The translations under genes and the position numbers were made by a program. Under the pieces are notes generated by a model. The model was not told the DNA's origin. It searched no databases and saw only the letters and a list, made by a program, of their open reading frames with translations. Shown here piece by piece: positions 25,552 to 33,040 of a stretch of DNA of 64,000 nt. Numbering within the stretch: the stretch's first letter is position 1; each line of letters begins with the position of its first letter. The stretch lies in contig PAMZ01000022.1 of NCBI GenBank assembly GCA_002707495.1, positions 1-64,000 on the forward strand. The letters run 5' to 3'. The stretch is from Halobacteriovoraceae bacterium (GTDB lineage: Bacteria > Bdellovibrionota > Bacteriovoracia > Bacteriovoracales > Bacteriovoracaceae).

Positions 25552-26074
25552 AGATGGACGACTTTCTACCGATAGCGGGAAAGTACTTTTCAATAATATA
25601 AATATCGAGATCACTCAAGGCAGTACTCATTACCTCTCAGGACCTAATGGCATAGGAAAAACCACATTTATTCGGGCCGTCCTTAATTTGGGACATAGGC
25701 TAAGTAACAAAGAACAACTCTTTAAAAACTATGCCTACCTCCCTCAAATTGAAAACAAAGATTTTTTACTTCCCATTTCTATTAATGACATAACTGACTC
25801 TGGTCCCCTTCTCAGTCCAGAGGAGAGAAAGACTCCTTGGAATGTAGCTAGCGGAGGACAAAGAAAAAAAGCTCTCCTAGAAAGAGTTTTGAAGGCAGAC
25901 AGAGATTTTTATGTGTTAGATGAACCCTATAATCATCTAGACAGTTTCTCTATAAAGCTCATTAATCAAGCGTTGAGTGAGCTAAGATTTAAAGGTAAAT
26001 CTATTTTAATTGTAAGTCATACAATACCAAATATTGAGTCATTGGTTAGCTGGGATGCAAGTCAATGGAGTTAA
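25538..26074 (+). CDS. Compact ABC transporter ATPase for metal uptake (ZnuC-like)
   Basis: Only 178 residues, against 230-260 for typical ZnuC. All core motifs are present: Walker A GPNGIGKTT (35-43), Q-loop in YAYLPQIENKD, signature ASGGQRKKA (about 104-112), Walker B FYVLDEP (about 125-131) and H-loop IVSHT. The helical subdomain is shortened, and the C-terminal extension is missing. It overlaps both neighbours, so translation is coupled. Probably functional but minimal. Confidence 0.9.
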   Translation: MLKIRDGRLSTDSGKVLFNNINIEITQGSTHYLSGPNGIGKTTFIRAVLNLGHRLSNKEQLFKNYAYLPQIENKDFLLPISINDITDSGPLLSPEERKTPWNVASGGQRKKALLERVLKADRDFYVLDEPYNHLDSFSIKLINQALSELRFKGKSILIVSHTIPNIESLVSWDASQWS

Positions 26075-26901
26075 TACAATTTTATGCCTTAAATATTTTT
26101 GTGGGTGCTCTTTTATCTATCGCGCTTGGTCTGTTTGGAGCTCATGTTGTTGCAAGAGGAAAAACCCTAGAAGTCGTTCTCATAGGTCAAAGTATCCAAG
26201 TCGGAATCCTAATTGGAGTCGTTGTCATCAGTTATTTATTCCAAACCCACGACGACCACTCATTTCATCCAGAGATCATTATTAGTCTTTTTTTTACATT
26301 TGCTGTCTATTCATTATATGAAAAACTCACAACGAGAAAAGAGCATACCAAAACTCTGGTTCTGGTTGCTTTGTACGCCACATTGATTGCGGGAAGCTAT
26401 ATTGTCGTAGCAGCCTCTCCCCTTGTTGAATCTCATATGGTCAAATCTTATCTAGGAGATATCGTCACCGCCTCTAGGCCTGAGCTTGCCTCTGTTCTTC
26501 TCTTAACCATCCTTTCTCTTGTCTATTTTTGGAAAAAGAAAAAAGTCTTTCTCCTTCAGAGCTTCGACCAATCGCTATTTGGACATAGTCTTGACTCTCC
26601 TAAACCTTCAGAAAATATAATATTTAATTTAATTGTTTTAGGTCTGATGTTAAGTAGTGTACATGTTTTGGGAATTATTTTTACACTTAGTATGATGATT
26701 CTTCCTATATTTGTGTTTCAATTTGGAAAATTCACTCTTAAACAGTTAAATCTAGTTGTCGTACTTCTTTCTCCCATTTGTGTTCTATTGGGTTTTGTAT
26801 TGAATATAAAACTAGAATCCTTTCCTACATCTGCCTTAATCACTATCTCCTATTTATATTTAGCGATTATTGTCAGTCAGATTATAAGAAAACGCGATTA
26901 G
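26065..26901 (+). CDS. Metal ABC transporter permease (ZnuB-like)
   Basis: 278 residues with eight or so membrane helices of the ABC-3 family: ALGLFGAHVVARGKTLEVVLIGQ at the N-terminus, then SYLGDIVTAS and VHVLGIIFTLSMMILP. It forms the inner-membrane channel with the preceding ATPase. It is last in the operon, and its stop shares four bases with the convergent ThrE-like gene. Confidence 0.9.
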   Translation: MELIQFYALNIFVGALLSIALGLFGAHVVARGKTLEVVLIGQSIQVGILIGVVVISYLFQTHDDHSFHPEIIISLFFTFAVYSLYEKLTTRKEHTKTLVLVALYATLIAGSYIVVAASPLVESHMVKSYLGDIVTASRPELASVLLLTILSLVYFWKKKKVFLLQSFDQSLFGHSLDSPKPSENIIFNLIVLGLMLSSVHVLGIIFTLSMMILPIFVFQFGKFTLKQLNLVVVLLSPICVLLGFVLNIKLESFPTSALITISYLYLAIIVSQIIRKRD

Positions 26902-28106
26902 ATCATCCTTCGGGGCTTAATCAATGAACTTCCAAAATAGGTACCCGCCACGAGTGCGAGTCCAAGATTAAAAGTTGTAAATAATGTGTTTATTCCAAAA
27001 AGCGTTTCGTTAATAAAAAGAAACTCAAATCCCTTATAACCCACAGAACCAGGAACGAGGAGAATAATAGAGGGAAGAGTCACTATCATTGATGGTCTGT
27101 TAAGTAGTCTCGAATATAAATTTGATAAAGACCCAATATAAGTCCCAGCAATCAATGTCGCCGCTAAATTACCAACTGGAACTTTCAAAAACATATGAAG
27201 TAAATAAGTTGAACTTGCTGCAAATATCATCCAAAAACTCTCTTGCCAGCGTGCTTGGAAAAGAACGACAAACGTACCAGAAACAATCAAAAGTGAAGGG
27301 ATAAACAACCAAGCTATCTCATGATTACCAGTATTAAGTGTTATCGACCAAATTTTTTGTGCTAAAGTTGAACCAATAAATGTCCCAAAGACAATTTTTA
27401 AAAGAATAATAATTGCACCTGCTAACCTCGCTGTACCAGCAGTTAAGTTTTGAGAAGAGATCTCTCCCATGGCCATTGTCAGATTTAGTCCTGGAATATA
27501 ATAGATGATTGCAGAAAGAATAACGATTTGGGGATTCAAATCAGGAAAATAAAAGGCTCCAGAAAATGCACAAAAGCCAATCACAAAGCATATCACCCCT
27601 TCCTTGACCGTATCAAGCCTTTCAAGCTTAACAGTAGAATTCAAAAATCCGGACAAAAGCCCAAGTAATCCAGCCAGTATACTATCTAGAAGATTACCTT
27701 TTAAAATAAAGGCCACCCCTGAGGAAAGTACCATGATAGAAATATTAACCAGCCACTCTGGATGTAAACTTTGTTTCTCTAAAAGTGATTCTAGTGATTT
27801 TATTCCATCGGACACACTCATACTTTCATCAAGAACTTTATCCACCATTTGATCAGCGTAATAAAGTTTTTCCAGATTTATCTTTCCTGGATCAAGTCTT
27901 AGCATGCGAGTGCATTCATCACCCTTAGGTGTCTCAAAATGTCCCATAAAACTAGTCGGCAGCGAAAAAAACTCAGACTTAATATTAAATTTTTCAGAAA
28001 CCTGGTACATGGCAGCCTCAATTCTATCTGAGCTTGCACCATAACGATGCAAGATACCAGCAAGCTTCATGATAAATTTAATTTTAAAAAGCTCATCTTC
28101 ATTCAT
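26898..28106 (-). CDS. ThrE-type threonine/serine exporter, two-domain fusion
   Basis: 402 residues. The N-terminal soluble part (HRYGASSDRIEAAM, then GDECTRMLRLDPGKINLEKLYYADQ) and the following helices are the ThrE/YjjP domain; the second half with GNLAATLIAGTYIG and LPSIILLVPGSVGYKGFEF is the YjjB-like domain. About ten membrane segments. Members export threonine, serine or dicarboxylates. It is followed in the same direction upstream by wecB with 1 bp between, so it is cotranscribed with the sugar genes, but no functional link is evident. Confidence 0.9.
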   Translation of the reverse strand: MNEDELFKIKFIMKLAGILHRYGASSDRIEAAMYQVSEKFNIKSEFFSLPTSFMGHFETPKGDECTRMLRLDPGKINLEKLYYADQMVDKVLDESMSVSDGIKSLESLLEKQSLHPEWLVNISIMVLSSGVAFILKGNLLDSILAGLLGLLSGFLNSTVKLERLDTVKEGVICFVIGFCAFSGAFYFPDLNPQIVILSAIIYYIPGLNLTMAMGEISSQNLTAGTARLAGAIIILLKIVFGTFIGSTLAQKIWSITLNTGNHEIAWLFIPSLLIVSGTFVVLFQARWQESFWMIFAASSTYLLHMFLKVPVGNLAATLIAGTYIGSLSNLYSRLLNRPSMIVTLPSIILLVPGSVGYKGFEFLFINETLFGINTLFTTFNLGLALVAGTYFGSSLIKPRRMI

Positions 28107-28107
28107 A

Positions 28108-29181
28108 TTATTGTTTTAAGATTCGTTGAATAATTTTTTGAGTTGCCCCTGAATTGATTTCCGGAGCTTTGATTTTTCTATTTGACTGGTAAAAAGCTTC
28201 ATCTTGGATCAACTTAAAGACCAATTTCTCAGCCTTTTTATCGATCTTTTTAACCAAAAAATTTTTCTTAATGTCTACCAAGCGTGTCCACTCAGTTGCC
28301 TCTCTTAGAATTAGGCAAGGTCTGTCAAAGAACGCCGCTTCTTCTTGTATCCCACCACTATCTGAAAGAACCAATCGACAATTTTTTAAAAGTAAAATGA
28401 AGGGAAGATAAGTTTGAGGCGAAATAACTTTAACCGTTTTTGCCAAGCTTATGCCTTTGTCTTTTAGAAAATTTTTTGTTCTTGGATGAATGGGAAAAAC
28501 GACTGGCATTTCCTCTGAAACTTTATTTATCAAATCAATTTTTTTTAGGAACTCTGTCAGATCATCCATATTTTCAGCTCTATGTAGAGTTGCTACGATA
28601 TAGGTTCCCTCACTCAATTTAAGATCTTTCAGAATCTTTGCTTGAGAAAGTGAGGCCCATTTAGCAGCATCAAAAACGGTACTTCCTGAAAAGTAAACTT
28701 TCTTTTTCACGCCCTCATGGGCTAGATGCTGTATAGACTTCTTATCGGCACAAAAATAAAGCGTCGTAATACTATCAATAATTTTCCTATTTTGTTCCTC
28801 AGGAGATCTCATATCAAAGGACCGACAGCCAGCTTCAACATGAATGATATCAATTCCAAGTCTTCTTCCGATAACAGCACCCATCATGGCCGAGTTTGTA
28901 TCCCCTTGAACCAGAATATAATCAGGTTTTTCCTTTACGAAAATTTTGGTCAACTCCTGGCTCATCTTCGCCAATTGATTTTCAAAACCAGACTTAGGTA
29001 ATTTAATTTGATAATTCATCTTAGGAAGTTTTAGTTCTTTAATCATATTCTGAGACATATTTAGATCGTAGTGCTGTCCTGTATGTATCGATACAACATT
29101 AAAACTTTGAGGAGCTTCTCTTAAAAAACTACTCAGCTTTATAAACTCAGGTCTCGTCCCTAACACCACTGCAACTTTCAT
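28108..29181 (-). CDS. wecB: UDP-N-acetylglucosamine 2-epimerase (non-hydrolysing)
   Basis: 357 residues. VVLGTRPEFIKL and HTGQHYD open the N-terminal Rossmann domain; VQGDTNSAMMGAVIGRRLG, HVEAGCRSFD, SPEEQNRKIID and LSDSGGIQEEAAF are signature segments. Converts UDP-GlcNAc to UDP-ManNAc for surface polysaccharide. Overlaps the glycosyltransferase by 4 bp. EAGCRSFD replaces the common EAGLRT, a small variation. The ManNAc dehydrogenase partner (WecC) is not in the window. Confidence 0.93.
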   Translation of the reverse strand: MKVAVVLGTRPEFIKLSSFLREAPQSFNVVSIHTGQHYDLNMSQNMIKELKLPKMNYQIKLPKSGFENQLAKMSQELTKIFVKEKPDYILVQGDTNSAMMGAVIGRRLGIDIIHVEAGCRSFDMRSPEEQNRKIIDSITTLYFCADKKSIQHLAHEGVKKKVYFSGSTVFDAAKWASLSQAKILKDLKLSEGTYIVATLHRAENMDDLTEFLKKIDLINKVSEEMPVVFPIHPRTKNFLKDKGISLAKTVKVISPQTYLPFILLLKNCRLVLSDSGGIQEEAAFFDRPCLILREATEWTRLVDIKKNFLVKKIDKKAEKLVFKLIQDEAFYQSNRKIKAPEINSGATQKIIQRILKQ

Positions 29182-29888
29182 ATCTGTCCTAGAATAATTT
29201 TTCTAATAATTCCCAAATGACTTTTGATGGTAGAAAGAACTCGCATTTTTGATTGTCCGAATTTTCTTTGAGAGAGAATTGTAGGCCTTTCTTCAACTTT
29301 TTTCCCCGATCTTAGTATTGCGAATAGACTTTCGGTCAAGAAGGTAAAATCATTTTTCTCTGATAGAGTTGCTGGAAGGGCATCGGTTCTTGCAGCCCAT
29401 ACCATGGCGGTGAAAGTATAGATATCGGCCCTTAATACGAGACGATATATTCTAGATAGGCCCAAACTTAATGAAAGTCTCCACTTTGGAACTCCTTCAA
29501 CTCCTCCATTAGGATGATATGGAGAGACAACAACCACATCGGCTCCTGCCTCAACCTGCTCTAGCATGGGTAAAATTATCATCGGATCATAAGTGCAATC
29601 ACTATCTAAAAAGCAAAGACGTTCGTGTTTTCTTGCTGATGTAATTCCGGTTTTAAGTGCAGCCCCCAAGTTTGAATTCACTTCATGTTTTAATATAAAC
29701 TGATTTTGCTCTTGAAAGAAATTCTTTAAAATTTTAAAAGTTTGATCCGTACTTCCATCATCTACAAAATAATAAAAAGGCAGATACTTTTCTTTTATTG
29801 CAGAGTCAAACTCCTTAAGTTTATCACGCAACTGAGGTAGTGACTCCTCTTCATTAAAACATGGAATGACAATACCAATACTTAACAT
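29178..29888 (-). CDS. Family 2 glycosyltransferase
   Basis: 236 residues, GT-A fold: IVIPCFNEEESLPQL, nucleotide-sugar acid motif YFVDDGSTDQT and the DxD-like LDSDCTYDP. No C-terminal membrane helices, so it is probably peripheral. Resembles polyprenyl-phosphate mannosyl/glucosyl transferases. Overlaps wecB and the acyltransferase, suggesting a role in the same polysaccharide or lipid-linked sugar. Acceptor unknown. Confidence 0.9.
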   Translation of the reverse strand: MLSIGIVIPCFNEEESLPQLRDKLKEFDSAIKEKYLPFYYFVDDGSTDQTFKILKNFFQEQNQFILKHEVNSNLGAALKTGITSARKHERLCFLDSDCTYDPMIILPMLEQVEAGADVVVVSPYHPNGGVEGVPKWRLSLSLGLSRIYRLVLRADIYTFTAMVWAARTDALPATLSEKNDFTFLTESLFAILRSGKKVEERPTILSQRKFGQSKMRVLSTIKSHLGIIRKIILGQI

Positions 29889-30478
29889 ATGATTTTACTT
29901 AAAACTTTATCTGCAACTTCAAGCAGATCTGGTTTTAATCTCTCCTCGCAACAATCGCGAATATAATCTTCTCTCATTTTTGGTTTTTGAATGTTTGTGA
30001 CTCCGCATGCACAAATTTGCGAGTGTACTCGTGCTGGTTGACCAACAGCTAAGGTAAAGTCAGGAACATCAGATGTAACAATTGCGCCCGCAGCGACCAT
30101 TGCAAAGCGTCCAATTCGAACTCCGGATACTATCACTGCCCCCGCTCCGATAGAGCAACCTGTTCCTAGCTGGGTTCTAGCAAGATCCCACTTTTTCATT
30201 CCTGCACGAGGTCTTAAATCATTTGTAAAACAGGCATGTGGTCCAATAAAGACGAAAGGATTGACTTCAACACCTAAATAAATCGAAACTCCGTTTTGAA
30301 CTCTTGAATTAGCTCCAATCTCAACTCCGCTATCAACGAAAACTCCTTTTCCTAGAGTGACATTTTCTCCTAGCTTTGCATTCTCTCTCACATGTCCAAA
30401 ATGCCAGATTTTAGTTCCCTCTCCCAAAGTCACACTGTCTTCAACAATTGCTGTGGGATGAATATACGGTTCGGTCAT
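29882..30478 (-). CDS. Hexapeptide-repeat acyltransferase (WbpD/WlbB-like)
   Basis: 198 residues, left-handed beta-helix. Hexads run through IHPTAIVEDSVTLGEGT, LGENVTLGKGVFVDSGVEIG and IGAGAVIVSGVRIG. The pattern GTKIWHFGHVRENA and FIGPHACFTNDLRPRA are typical of the N-acetyltransferases that act on UDP-3-amino-2,3-dideoxy-hexuronate. The C-terminus is cysteine-rich (ICACG, RDCCEE) and could bind metal. First gene of the sugar operon. Confidence 0.9.
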   Translation of the reverse strand: MTEPYIHPTAIVEDSVTLGEGTKIWHFGHVRENAKLGENVTLGKGVFVDSGVEIGANSRVQNGVSIYLGVEVNPFVFIGPHACFTNDLRPRAGMKKWDLARTQLGTGCSIGAGAVIVSGVRIGRFAMVAAGAIVTSDVPDFTLAVGQPARVHSQICACGVTNIQKPKMREDYIRDCCEERLKPDLLEVADKVLSKIIC

Positions 30479-30534
30479 AAGAAAATCCTTTCCTCTATTT
30501 TAATTGATTTCATAGACATTACAATAAATTAGAT

Positions 30535-30551
30535 ATGGTTACCTAAACCAT
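30535..30551. terminator. Weak hairpin between sugar and protease operons
   Basis: ATGGTT-ACCTA-AACCAT forms a 6-bp stem downstream of the propeptide-like gene. Read on the minus strand it is followed by an AT-rich stretch but no clean T-run, so terminator function is only possible. Confidence 0.3.
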
Positions 30552-30629
30552 TAAGCTATAGTTAGGCGGGTCAACAATAAATGTCCGAGCATTCTGGTCC
30601 AACCTCTTGAGAAGTATTTTTCACAATTT

Positions 30630-31181
30630 TTAACGTTGAAAATAATTTTGAAGAGATTTCTCCAATGAAGCTGGTAGTCTCCCTTTTGGTGTTCCTGACT
30701 TTGATTCAACATTTGTCCACCAATTTGGCTCCACTGTTTCGACACCGTCCAATTCAGCAATTTCATTTGCCTTCGCAAGAGAGGCTCTCCCTGATGGAGA
30801 TGAAATTAAATAGACTCCCGGTTTTAATTTTTTCTCTAAGGATAAATTATTTTGAACAGCCCAACTTTCAGGATCAACTCCTTCAGTAAAGCTTACGATA
30901 ACTCCTCCTGGAAGAGATCTAAGTCTTCCGCTGCCTTGAGGGCTTTCGCTGAAGATTTCAGAGACTTTATCTCCAGGGCTTATTCGTCTTGTATTTCGCG
31001 TGTTCGTTCTTATTCTCTGCGGAGGCTCTCCCGTTTGAGAATATATCATGATCTCATTTTCTAAAGGATATAGCTTAATCATCTTGCCAGACTCTTGGAC
31101 ATCCAGTTGTTCTAAGGCATAAGAGTCAAAAATCAATGACCCTACTAATAAAATAACCAACCTAAATTTCTTAATGGCCAT
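30630..31181 (-). CDS. Exported stand-alone subtilase propeptide-like protein (candidate protease chaperone)
   Basis: 183 residues with a signal peptide (ending near DSYA-LEQ). Residues about 95-165 look like an I9/fervidolysin-type subtilase propeptide: GGVIVSFTEGVDPESWAVQN, GVYLISSPSG, and LDGVETVEPNWW. There is no catalytic domain. The ATG lies inside the last codons of the upstream kexin-like protease, an 11-bp overlap, so they are coupled. Such domains fold and inhibit their cognate protease. An external chaperone downstream of a kexin-like protease is known in Aeromonas sobria ASP/ORF2; homology to ORF2 is not claimed. Confidence 0.85.
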   Translation of the reverse strand: MAIKKFRLVILLVGSLIFDSYALEQLDVQESGKMIKLYPLENEIMIYSQTGEPPQRIRTNTRNTRRISPGDKVSEIFSESPQGSGRLRSLPGGVIVSFTEGVDPESWAVQNNLSLEKKLKPGVYLISSPSGRASLAKANEIAELDGVETVEPNWWTNVESKSGTPKGRLPASLEKSLQNYFQR

Positions 31182-32874
31182 AAATCTTCATCCTCCAACT
31201 CACAAGAGTTCCCGCTTCTCCATCAGTCGGGTCCGAATTATCAATATCATTTGCTGCTTCAGCGTCTCTAACTTTTAAAGTCCAGGTCGCATCGGGATCT
31301 TCTTCAAAATGTTTTGCGACTCCAAAAGTAAAAGTATCATTTGATTTAGTACAATCTATAATGGCACTCAAAGAACTATTAATACAAGGGTGAGCAACTG
31401 CCAGGATAGAACTCGTAGTAGTGGATCCATTTCTTTCCAAGATCACTTCAATATTTCCCCAATCATTGTGTTCCATATTAAGTTCAACTTCAATAAACTC
31501 AATCGAGGAAATCGCTGAACCACTAATATTAATATTTGAACTGACTAATGTTCCTGCGTCATCAATCACAGTGCCAACACTTTGAACTCCTGAGGTTGGC
31601 CATGATTCAATTTTCTGACTGGGTAGAAGTGACCAAGAAACAGAGGCACTAACGGCCCTTTGTGCATCAACAGCTCCAAACCCATAATTATAATTATAGT
31701 CATTACCAGCGCTATTAGTATCCCAGTTAATATTAGTGGGATCATTTTTTCGAGCGGTTTTCGCGAGGATAGCCTTTACATCGCGATAGCTCAAAAGTGG
31801 ATTAGCTTCCAGCATTAGTGCAGCAACTCCAGAGACCATAGGTGTCGCTGCAGAAGTACCATTAAAGGAATTTGTATAATTTCGATTGGAGAAATCTCCG
31901 CTTCCATCGGATGAAGTGTTATAGCCCTTTGAGTTTCCTCTAAGGTCAGTTGTGACAATTCCCTCCCCATTATCTCCCATAGAAGGAGCCGCCAGCCAGA
32001 TATTTGAACCATATTCTGAGTAGCTCGCAAAGCTTCCTGTATTTCCAATAGCAGCTACTGCTATGACGCCTTCTTGAGAAGCGAATCCATCGTAGTTAGA
32101 GATATCCGCCAAGTTACCTCCGTTTCCAGCTGCCCAAACATAGACAATTCCTTTTCCGTTTCTCCCAGTTGAAGTTCCATCTTTTATACCCGCAGCCCAG
32201 ACGGAGTCTGCGTCAGTAAAAGTTCCGTATCCATCTGCAGGCCCCCAACTATTATTTGAAACTTGAACAGTATTTTTGTTTCTTGTCATAGCATCAAATG
32301 CTCTGGAACTTTGATAGCCTGCAATTAAATTATATCCAACTAAAGTAGACCTAGGTGAAATACCTCTAATTCCCTCATCGTTACTATCTCTAGCTGCAAT
32401 GATTCCAGCACAAGCTGTTCCATGACCATTATTCTGAGCGGGACTGGGATTAGTAGAACCATTTAGATAATTATAACTTAATGATTGGTTTATATTTGCA
32501 TTCAAGTCTGGATGAACTACTTCTAGTCCATCATCCACAACGGCAACAGTGACTCCCTCGCCTTTGGCTCCTGAATCATAGAGCTCTTTTATATTGAGGT
32601 CTTCACCTGCCACTCCATTAAAGGTATTTCCGTCGTCAGCATCGATGATAGGATTCGTTCCCGTATTATCCAAATGCCATTGGAATTCAACCAGTGGATC
32701 ACTTCCAGCTGTTGAACTTGTAGAATCATTAGAGGATCCGCCACTGCTTGAGTCTGAGGTCGTATCATCATTTAGCGAGTTAGCTGCTCCATCAGCAGGC
32801 ACTTCCTTCACGGGAGCTGGCTCTAAACATGAGACAAGCATAGTTAATATAAGCATGTGAATAATTAGCTTCAA
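31171..32874 (-). CDS. Kexin-like subtilase lipoprotein with P domain
   Basis: About 568 residues. Lipobox LVSC follows a short signal; then an Asp/Ser-rich linker, and FQWHLDNTG just before the catalytic domain as in kexins. Triad: Asp in VAVVDDGLEVVHPDL, His in NGHGTACAGIIAA, Ser in GTSAATPMVSGVAALM, with oxyanion Asn in SNNSWG. The last ~140 residues (SSIEFIEVELNMEHNDWGN, ATWTLKVRD, GTLVSWRMKIYG) are a proprotein-convertase P domain. No I9 propeptide is present. The TTG start at 32874 is chosen because CGAGGA sits 5 bases upstream and gives a good lipoprotein signal; the frame stays open to 32976. Confidence 0.9.
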   Translation of the reverse strand: MKLIIHMLILTMLVSCLEPAPVKEVPADGAANSLNDDTTSDSSSGGSSNDSTSSTAGSDPLVEFQWHLDNTGTNPIIDADDGNTFNGVAGEDLNIKELYDSGAKGEGVTVAVVDDGLEVVHPDLNANINQSLSYNYLNGSTNPSPAQNNGHGTACAGIIAARDSNDEGIRGISPRSTLVGYNLIAGYQSSRAFDAMTRNKNTVQVSNNSWGPADGYGTFTDADSVWAAGIKDGTSTGRNGKGIVYVWAAGNGGNLADISNYDGFASQEGVIAVAAIGNTGSFASYSEYGSNIWLAAPSMGDNGEGIVTTDLRGNSKGYNTSSDGSGDFSNRNYTNSFNGTSAATPMVSGVAALMLEANPLLSYRDVKAILAKTARKNDPTNINWDTNSAGNDYNYNYGFGAVDAQRAVSASVSWSLLPSQKIESWPTSGVQSVGTVIDDAGTLVSSNINISGSAISSIEFIEVELNMEHNDWGNIEVILERNGSTTTSSILAVAHPCINSSLSAIIDCTKSNDTFTFGVAKHFEEDPDATWTLKVRDAEAANDIDNSDPTDGEAGTLVSWRMKIYGH

Positions 32875-32970
32875 TAGAATCCTCGTTATTACCATTGTAA
32901 TAGACTCAAGTATTCTATCGGCTTGAAACACCAATTCCTTTAAGATTTTACGTATTTTTAGAGGCTTACA

Positions 32971-33027
32971 ACCCAAACTTTGATCTCTGAGGACTAATAT
33001 CTAGGCCTCACTGCCATAAGTTTGGGT
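32971..33027 (-). promoter_or_regulatory. Structured leader upstream of the kexin-like protease
   Basis: A perfect 10-bp inverted repeat (ACCCAAACTT / AAGTTTGGGT) encloses a second TGAGG/CCTCA stem and a CTA/TAG tip. No T-run follows on either strand, so it is not an ordinary terminator. It lies about 100 bp upstream of the TTG start, in a place fit for a cis-acting RNA. It matches no riboswitch class I know. Confidence 0.4.
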
Positions 33028-33040
33028 CGGAATAGTTATG

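Noticed and set aside
30556-30566. Integron attC core (GTTAGGC) near the sugar operon
   Set aside because: No partner RYYYAAC core and no inverted-repeat body at the right distance; a chance 7-mer.
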